Shown here: one piece after another, positions 1-8,081 of the stretch
How positions within the stretch are numbered: the first letter of the stretch is position 1
Layout: every line of letters begins with the position of its first letter
Origin: Opitutaceae bacterium
GTDB lineage: Bacteria > Verrucomicrobiota > Verrucomicrobiia > Opitutales > Opitutaceae
Direction of reading: 5' to 3'
NCBI GenBank assembly: GCA_028280945.1
Contig: JANQKV010000029.1
Coordinates: 58,894 to 122,893, forward strand
DNA: 64,000 bases
The notes under the pieces: generated by a model
Told to the model about the DNA's origin: nothing
Databases searched by the model: none
Seen by the model: the letters and a program-made list of their open reading frames with translations, nothing else
Position numbers and translations under genes: made by a program

Positions 1-113
1 CCAGCGCCCCGTCTTTCAACCGCTGGAGTGCGTTCGACCGTGACGCCATCAGGTGCTGACTGATCGAGAAAAAATGAAAGGCCCGGGTGGTAGCTCGTGA
101 TTCGGATGACCAT
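1..113 (-). CDS. Possible truncated cassette gene, unknown product
   Basis: An open frame begins with ATG at 113, just after the attC core at 125-131, and runs without a stop off the left edge (about 37 codons). The position matches the start of a cassette gene in the same orientation as its neighbours. The visible residues match no family I recognise. It could be chance, because so little of it is visible. Confidence 0.3.
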   Translation of the reverse strand, partial: MVIRITSYHPGLSFFLDQSAPDGVTVERTPAVERRGA

Positions 114-124
114 AATTCTAGTTC

Positions 125-184
125 GTCGAACGTTTGAGCTCAGAAACGGCGCGATAGCAACGTTGTCTGAGGCGACTGGTTAGC
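125..184 (-). other. attC-like recombination site 1
   Basis: Read on the minus strand it starts with GCTAACC and ends with GTTCGAC. The arms CTCAGA(C)AACG and CGTTTCTGAG pair with one extra-helical C, the feature that fixes strand choice in attC sites. It shares TGAGCTCAAACGTT with the other two sites. It lies directly after the stop of the 192-782 gene. Confidence 0.72.
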
Positions 185-191
185 TATTTCT

Positions 192-782
192 TCAATCGAT
201 TCCAAGGAACCGATAGTAGGCGGTTTGAGTGTTCGGGTCATAGGCTAAATACTCCGTCTCTGAATAGAATCCTCGCTTCGCTGGTTTATCACGATGGATC
301 TCGTTCCTTAAGAAGTAGAGCCAATCCTCATGATACCTGTAAGTCCACCATTCCGGAGGCCGAGCACTCGATTCAAAGGGAACCGACTTCTTCATATCGC
401 TCATGGAGAGTGGGATGAGATCATCAGAAACCAGACGCCTAAGCTCACTCTCCGAAGTTCGGAATCTGAGATAAACGCTACCCGAGTCTGCGAACCAAAA
501 AACACTGCTTTCGATCTCAGTGAACTCGGCCGAAGGGGGTATCCCGAAAGTATCTTCGAACACCACAGAAGGCTGCATGGACCGGATGATGCCAAAAACT
601 ACTAGTACGGCTAACGCGACACCGGACACGACCATAAGTCCCGCTGGAATTCCCGCACCCCACTTAAGCCATGCTATCTTCTTTCTCCACCCGAAAATTG
701 TAAGAACCACCAAAGCCACCCAAATCAGAGCGAAAAAACCGAGTATAGCGCCCCAGACTAAAATGACTATGCCGGGTCCCAT
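192..782 (-). CDS. Cassette-borne membrane protein, unknown function
   Basis: The 196-residue product has two N-terminal hydrophobic segments, at roughly residues 4-30 and 42-68, separated by a short basic loop (GWRKK). A soluble domain of about 125 residues, rich in aromatic and charged residues, follows and probably faces the periplasm. I recognise no family. The ATG lies about ten bases from the recombination core at 791-797 and the stop abuts attC site 1, so this is a complete cassette. Cassette genes usually depend on upstream promoters, and I see no strong promoter of its own. Confidence 0.7.
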   Translation of the reverse strand: MGPGIVILVWGAILGFFALIWVALVVLTIFGWRKKIAWLKWGAGIPAGLMVVSGVALAVLVVFGIIRSMQPSVVFEDTFGIPPSAEFTEIESSVFWFADSGSVYLRFRTSESELRRLVSDDLIPLSMSDMKKSVPFESSARPPEWWTYRYHEDWLYFLRNEIHRDKPAKRGFYSETEYLAYDPNTQTAYYRFLGID

Positions 783-790
783 TTGAATTC

Positions 791-914
791 AGCTAACGTT
801 GAAGGTGAGGCATGACGGCCAGCGACCGTAAAATCATGACCGGATTCAGGACGGATGACCCGACAACGGCGGACTTGGCCGATGTTGTCTCTACTGACTG
901 GGTGGGCTCTTTCA
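791..914 (-). other. Cassette junction with degenerate attC-like core
   Basis: This gap between two cassette genes carries a core-like AGCTAAC at 791-797 (GTTAGCT on the minus strand) followed by GTTGAAGGTGAGGC. The position is where the attC of the 915-1520 cassette should end. I could not find a convincing pairing arm, so this site is either longer and diverged or damaged. Confidence 0.35.
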
Positions 915-1520
915 TCAGTCGATACTCGGAACTGGCACGTGTATGGGCACTGTTATCGATTCTGTTGCGCCCCAAGTAAACATTCCAGGAGCAGCGTTTC
1001 GCACGGATGTTTCCGCCATTGTTGGATATTCCCTTCTGAACCTCTCGTATGCTACCTCGAAATCATCTCGCAATATAGGTAACGCTTGCGGGATAACTTT
1101 AAGGCCGAACGTATTTTTGGCTCGCCAAACTTGTACATCAAAATGGCCGATATATGTCACTTCTTCGGGTAGCACATCGAACTCGAATGAAGTATCCGAA
1201 TACTCGTGCCGCATTGCTCCAGATCCTAGATACCAATCCGAAATACTGTAATGTCCCAAAGGGACCTCGATAAGCCAAAGATCTCTCGAACTGTTTATAA
1301 CCAAAGTCTTGAAAAAATTCTCCCGATGTTCGTTTGAGCGAAGGTAAAATTCTATGGTTACATTCTGGGAGTCATCGGGGTCGCCAGAACGACTAATAGA
1401 AGCCAGAACCAAGCCAGACTTAGATAGGTCTATTTTAGCTACGTTATCTGGCGTGACAGCCGTGATACATCCTCCCAGGAGCAGGCAAAGCAGAATAGAG
1501 AGCGAACCGGGTTTACTCAT
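915..1520 (-). CDS. Cassette-borne lipoprotein, unknown function
   Basis: The 201-residue product has a type II signal peptide with lipobox LLGGC ending near residue 18, so it should be lipid-anchored. I chose the ATG at 1520 rather than one nine codons upstream, because the upstream codons fall inside attC site 2 and would precede the signal peptide. The mature part mixes polar and beta-prone segments (for example TYIGHFDVQVW) and matches no family I know. It starts four bases from an attC core and is part of the cassette array. Confidence 0.7.
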   Translation of the reverse strand: MSKPGSLSILLCLLLGGCITAVTPDNVAKIDLSKSGLVLASISRSGDPDDSQNVTIEFYLRSNEHRENFFKTLVINSSRDLWLIEVPLGHYSISDWYLGSGAMRHEYSDTSFEFDVLPEEVTYIGHFDVQVWRAKNTFGLKVIPQALPILRDDFEVAYERFRREYPTMAETSVRNAAPGMFTWGATESITVPIHVPVPSID

Positions 1521-1524
1521 ATGT

Positions 1525-1584
1525 GGCCAACGTTTGAGCTCAGCCAAGAGGGTCGTTGGCCCGAATTGGCTGCGGCGGTTGGAT
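1525..1584 (-). other. attC-like recombination site 2
   Basis: Read on the minus strand it runs from ATCCAACC to GTTGGCC. The arms CAGCCAA and TTGGCTG are complementary, and TGAGCTCAAACGTT is shared with sites 1 and 3. It is the attC of the deacetylase cassette, about 230 bp past that gene's stop. The stretch 1585-1815 between them holds no recognisable gene. Confidence 0.72.
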
Positions 1585-1815
1585 GGACTTTTTCTTTGAT
1601 GGCAGATTCACGATAGGGAAGATGGTCAAGGTTTTGACAGCGTCTCAGTCAGTGTCTACTAGATCGAGGACCAACGTCCGAGTTCGTTCTTGAGGTTGCC
1701 GGAAGTCAGGTCGAGATCCGGCGAGGTGAGGAGCTTCTCTGGTTCCATTATCACCTAAGGCTGAGTGGTGGCATGGCTTTGGAGCGGAGCAGACATTGGC
1801 ACACCCGTCTTGTTA

Positions 1816-2646
1816 TTAATTTAGTTCTTTTTTCTTAATGTAAGAGGCAACGTCAACGACGGGAGCTGTCCAGATGGACTTCCGTTCCTGATGGAGCCAT
1901 TCAATCAATTTTTGGTGCTCTTTCTCTTCGATATACAAATTGTGTGAATCTGATCCAATTCCGTGAAACATGTAAATAATCCAGCCTCCTGTGGAACGGG
2001 CTTCTTCAATTTCCTCACGAATTTGTTCAAAAGTCTTTCCATCCCCACTGAAGTGCCCCAAGCGAGTGAATGCAGGAGCCAGGGGATCTACAGGCCTATT
2101 TGTGATGGCTCCACGCGCTGCAACAAATAACTCTTCCAATATCGGATCCATCGGAACTTCCTCATCCCCGCTACCGATTGTGAGATTGGTACAGTTGTTG
2201 CCATAGGTCCGAGGCTTTCCACCATCAAGCAAATCAATAAATTGATTTGCTACATATAACTCATCTTTAAACCGCCCCGGTGTATATTGTCGCAGGTCGT
2301 AATATTCTGCGAGCCATGTTTCGTAGCCTTCGCTCCCTCTGCAAGGATGGAACAGTGAATGATTGCCAAGCTCATGTCCGGTTTTGGAAATTTCTTTCCA
2401 CTTTTCGAAACTCTCAAGATGACGAATCGATAGATAGAAAGTGGCTCGAATCCCGTGTTTGTTGAGAGTAGGAACAACAATATCATAATGAACAGGCAAT
2501 CCATCATCATAACTAAGTGAGACGGCGCATGTCTTTCCCTTTGGCCAAATGTCTGAACTCGATGAGTTAAGTTCCCCCGTCCTGCTTTCTGCGAAAATCA
2601 CTGCCGCAGAAAATATGAAGACCTGTAAATTTAAGAAGTATTTCAT
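1816..2646 (-). CDS. Secreted CE4 polysaccharide deacetylase (cassette gene)
   Basis: The 276-residue product has an N-terminal signal peptide and a NodB-homology (carbohydrate esterase 4) fold. The motifs SYDDG (general base plus metal-binding Asp) and HELGNHSLFHP (metal-binding His pair) are present, and a late MFHGIG matches the C-terminal His motif. CE4 enzymes remove N- or O-acetyl groups from glycans such as chitin, peptidoglycan or xylan; the substrate here is unknown. The start ATG is four bases from attC site 3. A deacetylase as cassette cargo next to a large polysaccharide locus may be chance or adaptive. Homopolymer-rich, AT-richer codon use differs from the BMC genes. Confidence 0.85.
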   Translation of the reverse strand: MKYFLNLQVFIFSAAVIFAESRTGELNSSSSDIWPKGKTCAVSLSYDDGLPVHYDIVVPTLNKHGIRATFYLSIRHLESFEKWKEISKTGHELGNHSLFHPCRGSEGYETWLAEYYDLRQYTPGRFKDELYVANQFIDLLDGGKPRTYGNNCTNLTIGSGDEEVPMDPILEELFVAARGAITNRPVDPLAPAFTRLGHFSGDGKTFEQIREEIEEARSTGGWIIYMFHGIGSDSHNLYIEEKEHQKLIEWLHQERKSIWTAPVVDVASYIKKKELN

Positions 2647-2649
2647 CTT

Positions 2650-2709
2650 TTATAACGTTTGAGCTCAGAGACGGGCACTTGTGCCCGTTGTCTGAGGAGG
2701 CTGGTTCTG
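2650..2709 (-). other. attC-like recombination site 3
   Basis: Read on the minus strand it runs from CAGAACC to GTTATAA. The inner arms ACGGGCAC and GTGCCCGT are perfect complements, and the outer arms CTCAGA and TCTGAG pair with unpaired bases between. It shares TGAGCTCAAACGTT with sites 1 and 2. The 3' end of the 2665-3075 gene reads into the site, which is common for cassette genes. Confidence 0.75.
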
Positions 2710-3075
2710 CTCTTCGTTTCCACCTAATGAATACACGACATGAGATTCCATCTTCGTAATGTTGACGAGGAGGATCCAAAATAGCCGATCACTGAAAAGG
2801 TCGTCCTGCTGGATCAGAGCAATGGTATCTCCTTTTTCTCCGAACTGACCAGACTGGTAGATTCGGTAGATACCGGTCATCTTAATTTTTCCTGTCGAGG
2901 AAAGGCCGCTTCGAGTGATCAAGTGACCTTCTACGGATTTTCTTACTTCGGGGTCGATTTGTTCCCACTTCCTCCAGACTGATTCACTTTCGCAACTGAT
3001 GAACGAAGTCGATTTTTCGGCCAGCGAGAGATGAGGACAACCAAGTAGGATCAGCAGAATCAGACGCGTTTTCAT
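2665..3075 (-). CDS. Small secreted cassette protein, unknown function
   Basis: The 136-residue product has a clear signal peptide (MKTRLILLILLG..., cleavage near LSLAEK). The mature part has about 115 residues and no recognised domain. The last roughly 15 codons lie inside attC site 3, so the C-terminus (PPQTTGTSARL) is partly made of attC sequence. The start is ten bases from a core-like GCAGAAC at 3085-3091. Confidence 0.6.
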   Translation of the reverse strand: MKTRLILLILLGCPHLSLAEKSTSFISCESESVWRKWEQIDPEVRKSVEGHLITRSGLSSTGKIKMTGIYRIYQSGQFGEKGDTIALIQQDDLFSDRLFWILLVNITKMESHVVYSLGGNEEQNQPPQTTGTSARL

Positions 3076-3575
3076 TTGGATGCTGCAGAACGTTGTTCAG
3101 GCACATTAAATTGTGACCATTGTAGTAAAAGTCCTCAAAAATGGACTTTCTATAGATTGTTTGCCGGCAGATGGGTCATCTTGGCGTGGAAACTCACCGT
3201 GGCTTGCGGTGACGTTAGTCACTCGAATGGGTTTCGGACCGAGGCTTGAGGGCACGGTGAACGGCGGTCGAGGGGACAACTGTCCAACAGGGGAATGGGG
3301 CAGTGATGGGTTCATCCCGAGGTCAATTTAAAAGTATGCCGACGAGGCGGCATGACGTCGAGATTCAGTTTAATCGTTGGTGCCCAAACGGGTGAACTGC
3401 TGGTCTCTTGATGGTTATCGAAGCAAACACCCCCAGCAGCGCCAATCTTCCGCTTTTGGTGCTCCGGAAGCGTATGGGCCTCAAAAACCTGCTCTTCGCC
3501 TGAAAGCCCACCGCCCCAATGTTCGTAATACGAACATTGGGGAAAGCAGTGGATGACGGGTTGAGGGTTGGTCCG
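3076..3575. other. Non-coding boundary between cassette array and BMC operon
   Basis: These 500 bases hold a core-like GCAGAAC at 3085-3091, a small hairpin (ATGCCG/CGGCAT) near 3335-3352 and a perfect palindrome at 3514-3542. A 69-codon minus-strand frame at 3106-3315 has no recognisable family or signal, and I do not call it. No integrase gene or attI is evident. Confidence 0.5.
3514..3542. repeat. 29-bp perfect inverted repeat (TTCGTA-type palindrome)
   Basis: The arms CCCCAATGTTCGTA and TACGAACATTGGGG flank a single central A. The inner 21 bp recur exactly at 50840-50860 and with one change at 50893-50913. It lies 34 bp past the stop of mdh. A one-base loop is unsuitable for an RNA hairpin, so a protein-binding site or recombination site is as likely as a terminator. 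Confidence 0.7.
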
Positions 3576-4586
3576 CTAGAAGCTGAGGCCCAGCTGGCCG
3601 AAGGCGACTTCGCGCTCCTCCAAAAGCTCTTGGTTCGAAGCGGCGATCTTTTGCATCGCGTAATCGGAGAGCTTGATGCCCTCCACGACACGCCATTTGC
3701 CGGCCCCGTCGACGCGGATCGGCAGCGAAGTGATGATGCCGGCGGGGGTGCCGTATTCACCATTTGAACACACACACACGCTGTGGATATCACCGCGGGT
3801 CGGGCGGATCAGGTCACGCACGGTGTCCACCACGGCGTTGGCCGCCGAGGCCGCCGAAGACGCGCCGCGCGCTTCGATGATCGCTTTGCCGCGCTGGCCG
3901 ACCGTCGGTACAAAAGTATCGCGCAACCAGTCTTCATCGGTGATGAGCCGGGTGGCCGGCTGGCGGCCAATCCTCGCGTTCTCAAAATCCGGATACATGC
4001 TCGGGCTGTGGTTGCCCCACACGCACAATTGCGACACCTGCCCGACAGGCACGCCCGCCTTGTCGGCGAGCTGGCTCTTGGCGCGGTTCTCGTCGAGCCG
4101 GGTCATGGCGAAGAACTGGTCGTTGGGAATACCCGGCGCGCTCTTCATTGCAATGAGCGCGTTGGTATTGCACGGGTTGCCGACCACCAGCACCCGCACG
4201 CCGGGCTTGGCGTGGTCGTTGATCGCCTGCCCCTGCCCCACAAAAACCTTGCCGTTGATGCCCAGCAAATCGGCCCGCTCCATGCCCTTCTTGCGCGGCA
4301 CTGAACCAACGAGCAGGGCCCAGTCCACGTCCTTAAAACCGATACTCAAATCCGCCGTGGTCACGATGTCGGTGACCAAGGGAAAAGCGCAGTCCTTGAC
4401 CTCCATCACCACGCCTTCGAGCGGCTTCATGCCCGACTCGATTTCAATGAGGTTCAGCGCGACGGGTTGGTCCGGGCCGAACATCTGCCCGGAGGCAATG
4501 CGGAACAGCAGCGCGTAGCCGATGTTGCCGGCCGCTCCCGTGACGGCGACACGAATGGGTTTCCGGGTGGAGGAGAATGTATTCAT
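3576..4586 (-). CDS. mdh: Malate/lactate dehydrogenase of the BMC operon
   Basis: The 336-residue protein is an NAD-dependent 2-hydroxyacid dehydrogenase of the malate dehydrogenase family. The Rossmann glycine motif [11 protein letters not shown] sits at about residues 16-26. GNPCNTNA, the substrate-binding TRLDENR and the catalytic-His region [12 protein letters not shown] follow. It is the last gene of the microcompartment operon, 21 bp after the aldolase gene. In microcompartments of this type the enzyme is thought to recycle NADH made by the aldehyde dehydrogenase; here it may reduce oxaloacetate or pyruvate. I see no obvious N-terminal encapsulation helix, so whether it sits inside the shell is uncertain. 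Family assignment is firm, role is inferred. Confidence 0.9.
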   Translation of the reverse strand: MNTFSSTRKPIRVAVTGAAGNIGYALLFRIASGQMFGPDQPVALNLIEIESGMKPLEGVVMEVKDCAFPLVTDIVTTADLSIGFKDVDWALLVGSVPRKKGMERADLLGINGKVFVGQGQAINDHAKPGVRVLVVGNPCNTNALIAMKSAPGIPNDQFFAMTRLDENRAKSQLADKAGVPVGQVSQLCVWGNHSPSMYPDFENARIGRQPATRLITDEDWLRDTFVPTVGQRGKAIIEARGASSAASAANAVVDTVRDLIRPTRGDIHSVCVCSNGEYGTPAGIITSLPIRVDGAGKWRVVEGIKLSDYAMQKIAASNQELLEEREVAFGQLGLSF

Positions 4587-4607
4587 CTTCGATTGGCCGG
4601 GACCGAC

Positions 4608-5681
4608 TCAGTTCAGTTTCGCCATGATCTGGTCGGTGATTTTCTGCACCAACGCCTCATCCACCTCCGACAACGCGGCGGGCGGAGCCGCCAGCACCTG
4701 GGCCGGCCGGGTATTGACGGTGATCTCGCCGGCGTCACACAGCTCACATTCCTTGAGCTCCTCGAGGCGATGGTCGGGCATGCCGAGTTTTTTGCGGATC
4801 TGGATGAGGTCCTTGAGTTTTTCCGGGCTGTAGGATTTTGGCCCGCCGAGCTGCATCGAGATCGCCACGGTCTGGCAAAAGGCATCGGTATTTTCCATCT
4901 TCCAGTAGGCGTCCTCCACGTCCTTGCCCCAGCAGATCACGCCGTGGTTCTGCATGAGGATGGACTGGTGGCGCTTGGCGAGCGCCCCGACTTCCTTCGC
5001 GTTTTCCGGGGTGCCGGGAGTCTGGTAGCTGGCGAAACCGATCTCACCGAGGAAGACCTCGGGCTCAGGAATCAGGCACGACGGCGGCACCACGCCCGAG
5101 ACTGCAAACGCCGTGGCATAAACCGGGTGGGCGTGGACACAGGAAAGGGCCTTCGGCTCGGCCTTCATGATGCCAAGGTGGGTATTGACCTCGGAAGTGC
5201 GCGGCCGGGTGCCGGCGACCTGATTGCCATCGAGATCGACCATGCAGATGTCGTCGGGTGTCATGAACCCCTTGGAGATCAACGTGGGTGTGCAGAGCAC
5301 GAGGTTGTCGCCGACCCGCACCGTGATGTTGCCGCCATTGCCGTCGACGTAACCCTTGTTCCAGATGCGCTCGCCAATGTGGCAGATGCGCTCCTTGAGG
5401 GCCTGGATCTCGGGTGAGTAGAAGAATCGTTCCAGCTCGGCCGCGGTCTTCGGATCGCCGCCCGGTTTCCACTCGAAGACGGAATTGGGCAACACGGGAT
5501 TGTGGATTTGGACCCGGCTCTTCGCGGGCGCGGCAGCGGGCCGGGCGGGGGTGCCGCGGCGGTGCTCGCGCAGGATGTCGCGCGCCATCGGCGTAAGTTT
5601 GGCGTCGGCCGGAATCGCATCGAGCGACTGGCCTTGCTTGAGCATCTGTTCGAGTTGCTTGGCGGTGTAGAGCTTGCTCAT
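4608..5681 (-). CDS. Class II aldolase with N-terminal encapsulation extension
   Basis: The 357-residue protein has an aldolase/adducin-type class II aldolase domain at about residues 75-310. The Zn-binding HAHP and later NHGV histidines are visible, together with the SEVNTHLGIM segment. Family members cleave L-fuculose-1-phosphate or L-rhamnulose-1-phosphate to dihydroxyacetone phosphate and L-lactaldehyde, feeding the aldehyde dehydrogenase. The first about 60 residues (YTAKQLEQMLKQGQS..., then an Ala/Pro/Arg-rich linker) are extra relative to cytosolic aldolases and look like an amphipathic encapsulation peptide. A C-terminal tail (VDEALVQKITDQIMAKL) forms a second amphipathic helix. Neighbours are BMC-P and mdh. 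Confidence 0.9.
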   Translation of the reverse strand: MSKLYTAKQLEQMLKQGQSLDAIPADAKLTPMARDILREHRRGTPARPAAAPAKSRVQIHNPVLPNSVFEWKPGGDPKTAAELERFFYSPEIQALKERICHIGERIWNKGYVDGNGGNITVRVGDNLVLCTPTLISKGFMTPDDICMVDLDGNQVAGTRPRTSEVNTHLGIMKAEPKALSCVHAHPVYATAFAVSGVVPPSCLIPEPEVFLGEIGFASYQTPGTPENAKEVGALAKRHQSILMQNHGVICWGKDVEDAYWKMENTDAFCQTVAISMQLGGPKSYSPEKLKDLIQIRKKLGMPDHRLEELKECELCDAGEITVNTRPAQVLAAPPAALSEVDEALVQKITDQIMAKLN

Positions 5682-5726
5682 GGAAAAGGACGTTAAAAAT
5701 AAACGGCAAGGGCCGCCGGGGAGGCA

Positions 5727-6017
5727 TCACTGGGGCGGCGAAAATTCATAGGTATCGATCAGGGCAACGTTGATGGCATCGAGCGGCGTGGGGTCCGGAA
5801 ACGGCATGCTGGCCTCGGCGCCTTCGACATAAAGAATCTGATCCCCCACCCCGGCACCGAGCCGGTCGTAAACCACCGGGGTGGACGCCTGGCTGAAAGC
5901 GCGCCGCCGGGTGAGTTCCTCGGTTCCCATGGGACTGACCAGGAGCCACGAGCCGCCTTTGAACTGCGGAGCGATCTGGTTGAAGGTTACGGTGCCGATG
6001 ACGGTGCCTGGTTTCAT
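5727..6017 (-). CDS. BMC-P pentameric shell vertex protein (EutN/CcmL family)
   Basis: The 96-residue protein starts at the ATG at 6017 (MKPGTVIGTVTFNQ), overlapping the stop of the upstream gene in an ATGA, which supports translational coupling. The EutN/CcmL signature is visible: an N-terminal beta-strand, then YDRLGAGVGDQILYVEG and a C-terminal LIDTYEF strand. Pentamers of this family cap the vertices of the icosahedral shell. It is one of three BMC-P genes in the operon. Longer upstream starts would add an Arg-rich stretch that is out-of-frame sequence of the previous gene, so I reject them. Confidence 0.92.
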   Translation of the reverse strand: MKPGTVIGTVTFNQIAPQFKGGSWLLVSPMGTEELTRRRAFSQASTPVVYDRLGAGVGDQILYVEGAEASMPFPDPTPLDAINVALIDTYEFSPPQ

Positions 6018-6274
6018 GCCTGGTCGATCAGTCCGATGACTTGGTTGCGAATGGGGGAATCCTCGCAGTTGGTGGTGCGACGGCTGCAGTCCCCGTCGGT
6101 TGTGATGTAGACCCGGGAATGCCGACCGGCGCCCAGCGGGTCGAGGGCGGCGATGGGAGAACCCGTCGCCCCGCCTCCGTCGTCGATCGGGGTGCACAGC
6201 ACGATCTTCTGGCCTTTGAGACTGGGGTCTCCATGGCTGGAAGTGACGTGGCCATCAACGCGGGTGAGGATCAT
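6014..6274 (-). CDS. BMC-P pentameric shell vertex protein (EutN/CcmL family)
   Basis: The 86-residue protein starts at the ATG at 6274 (MILTRVDGHVTSSH). It shows the family core CTPIDDGG, LDPLGAGRHSRVYITTDG and a final QVIGLIDQ. The stop overlaps the start of the next BMC-P gene. The loop between the core strands contains an unusual DCSRRTTNCEDS with two cysteines, absent from the other two BMC-P proteins here. Three different BMC-P genes are typical of Planctomycete/Verrucomicrobia microcompartments. Confidence 0.9.
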   Translation of the reverse strand: MILTRVDGHVTSSHGDPSLKGQKIVLCTPIDDGGGATGSPIAALDPLGAGRHSRVYITTDGDCSRRTTNCEDSPIRNQVIGLIDQA

Positions 6275-6299
6275 GTCGGGTGGGTTTGGTCGGTGGGCT

Positions 6300-7739
6300 T
6301 CAGATGATGTTGAGCTGGTCCACGAGGGTGCAGCGGCGGAAGCGGGTAAAGGTGCGGGGTGTGGTGATGCCCTCGCCCGTTGTGGTGGCGATGGAGAAAC
6401 TGATGTAGCCCTCGCCGCCCATGCCGAGGCCGGCGACACACGGACCGTTTTTGACAAACATGGTCGTGTCCATCGCTCGGGCCATGTGGGTCATGCGGGA
6501 GACGTTCATGGTGTGGACCATGGCCGAGTGCTTGTAGCCGTGTTCGGATTTTTTGGCGGCCTCCACCGCTTCCTCGAAACTCGCGCAGCGCACGATGGGC
6601 AGCAGCGGCATCATCTGCTCCTCGACCACCAGCAGGTCATCGGCGCCGGTTTCGGCGATGAGCATGTCCACCTTCGGGTCGATGGTCAGTCCCGCAATGG
6701 CGGCGAGCTTGATCGCGGATGCACCGACATACTTGCGGTTCAGCACCGGGTGCGAACACCCCCCGTCGTCGGGGCGGAAAGTGAAGACTTCCTTTTTGAT
6801 CGCCTCGACCTGGCGCGTGTTGAGCAGCAAGGCCCCCTGCTTCTGGAAGGACTTGAGCGACTTTTCGTAGGCCGCGCCAACAGCGAACACCTGTTTTTCG
6901 CCAATGCACAGCAGATTGTTGTCGTAGCCGCCGCCAAAAATGATGTCACCCGCGACCTTGTCGTAATCGAGGGCGGCGCAGTCGTCGATGACCACGGGTG
7001 GATTGCCCGGGCCCGCGCAGATGGCGCGCTTGCCCGCCTTCATCGCGGCGTCGACCACGGCCGGACCGCCGGTGATGCAGAGCAGGTCCACGTCGTCCGA
7101 GGCACAGAGTTCATTGAAGGAATCGAGCGACGGTTTCTCGACGGTGCAGACAAGATTGGTGATGCCCAACTCGGCCTTGAATGCTTCGTTGAACTCGTGC
7201 ACGGCCAACGCCGCGCAGGCGGCCCCACCCGGATGCGGGTTGAAGACAACGGCATTGCCGGCGGCGACCATGTTGACGATGTTGCCCGCCATGGTCGGCA
7301 CGGAGTGGGTGACCGGGAGAATCGCGCCGACCACCCCAAACGGAGCGGCTTCGTCCATGGTGATGCCACTGTCGCCACTCATGCCGGTGGGCATGAGGTA
7401 TTCGGTTCCGAGCACGTTTTTGATGCCGTGCAGTTTCTCAATCTTGTGGTCGAGACGGCCGATCCTGGTCTCCTCGAACTCGACCGTGCCCCAGCGATCG
7501 GCGTTGTCGGCACACATCGTTTTGACGATGTCGACCACCTTGCTGCGGGCGGCCCAGCCCTTTTTCGAGAGCTGTTCGAAACCCGAACGCGCGGCGGCGG
7601 CGGCCGACGCGGCATCACCAAAGACACCATGCCGTCCGGGGCGGGAAGTGATGACGGGGGCAGCGGCACCCCGAACCTGCAACTGGGCCACCACTTCGGC
7701 GACCACACTGCGAATCGCTGCTTCGCTGATTTGACTCAT
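6300..7739 (-). CDS. CoA-acylating aldehyde dehydrogenase (PduP-like)
   Basis: The 479-residue protein oxidises an aldehyde (L-lactaldehyde or propionaldehyde is likely) to acyl-CoA with NAD+ inside the microcompartment. The catalytic cysteine lies at about residue 241 in KRAICAGPGNPP, the signature of PduP/EutE enzymes. The N-terminal helix (ISEAAIRSVVAEVVAQLQ) followed by an Ala/Pro linker is a typical encapsulation peptide. The product goes to the PduL-type phosphotransacylase and acetate kinase of the same operon. It lies between BMC-P genes with gaps of about 25 bp. Confidence 0.93.
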   Translation of the reverse strand: MSQISEAAIRSVVAEVVAQLQVRGAAAPVITSRPGRHGVFGDAASAAAAARSGFEQLSKKGWAARSKVVDIVKTMCADNADRWGTVEFEETRIGRLDHKIEKLHGIKNVLGTEYLMPTGMSGDSGITMDEAAPFGVVGAILPVTHSVPTMAGNIVNMVAAGNAVVFNPHPGGAACAALAVHEFNEAFKAELGITNLVCTVEKPSLDSFNELCASDDVDLLCITGGPAVVDAAMKAGKRAICAGPGNPPVVIDDCAALDYDKVAGDIIFGGGYDNNLLCIGEKQVFAVGAAYEKSLKSFQKQGALLLNTRQVEAIKKEVFTFRPDDGGCSHPVLNRKYVGASAIKLAAIAGLTIDPKVDMLIAETGADDLLVVEEQMMPLLPIVRCASFEEAVEAAKKSEHGYKHSAMVHTMNVSRMTHMARAMDTTMFVKNGPCVAGLGMGGEGYISFSIATTTGEGITTPRTFTRFRRCTLVDQLNII

Positions 7740-7762
7740 GAGGGGTTCTCCGGCGACAGCGT

Positions 7763-8077
7763 TCAGCTGTCCTTGGCGATGTAGGTTTGTTGTCCGAGCA
7801 CGTTGACCGTATCGACGAGGCCCACGATGGCGGCGTCGACCGGCAGGGATTTCAGGCCGTCGGCCTGGCGGGCGGAACTGCCCTGGGCGAGCATGACCAA
7901 CTCCCCTTCGCCCGCGCCGAGGGTGTCGACAGCGACGACGGTGTTGGCTCCCGGCTTGAACTGGCTCGGGTTGTCGGGATCGATCAGCATCGGACGCACC
8001 ATGAGCAGCTTGCGGCCGCGCATGCTGTCGTCCTTCTTGGTCGATACGACCGAGCCGATGACTTTGGCCAGATACAT
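7763..8077 (-). CDS. BMC-P pentameric shell vertex protein (EutN/CcmL family)
   Basis: The 104-residue protein starts at the ATG at 8077 (MYLAKVIGSVVSTKKDDS), only four bases after the upstream BMC-H stop. It has the full EutN/CcmL pattern: MYLAKVIG, LLMVRPM, VDTLGAGEGELVMLAQGSSAR and AAIVGLVDTV. It is the most canonical of the three BMC-P proteins in the locus. A longer start at 8155 would only add low-complexity residues from another frame. Confidence 0.94.
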   Translation of the reverse strand: MYLAKVIGSVVSTKKDDSMRGRKLLMVRPMLIDPDNPSQFKPGANTVVAVDTLGAGEGELVMLAQGSSARQADGLKSLPVDAAIVGLVDTVNVLGQQTYIAKDS

Positions 8078-8081
8078 GGCG

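Larger units (their letters stand above)
1..3091 (-). mobile_element. Integron-type gene-cassette array (no integrase in window)
   Basis: Four complete genes and one truncated reading frame lie head to tail on the minus strand. They are separated by attC-like sites at 125-184, 1525-1584 and 2650-2709, each exactly 60 bp and sharing TGAGCTCAAACGTT at the right-hand arm (minus-strand reading). Each gene ends at or inside its own attC and the next gene starts within a few bases of the recombination core, which is the standard gene-plus-attC cassette layout. Weaker cores sit at 791-797 and 3085-3091. No tyrosine-recombinase integrase is visible, so this is either the distal part of a chromosomal integron or an integrase-less attC cluster. 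Base composition is lower in GC than the BMC operon beginning at 3576. Confidence 0.72.

Noticed and set aside
3085..3091. Fourth full attC site at the right end of the array
   Set aside because: A core-like GCAGAAC is present, but I could not find the matching left arm, so only a possible core is noted.
3106..3315. 69-codon minus-strand frame between the array and mdh
   Set aside because: No signal, family motif or ribosome-binding site; it could be a worn cassette but nothing supports it as a gene.
3514..3542. LexA (SOS) box
   Set aside because: The palindrome has TGTTC and GAACA arms, but they are seven bases apart and the copies lie at gene ends instead of promoters of repair genes, so a LexA role is not supported.
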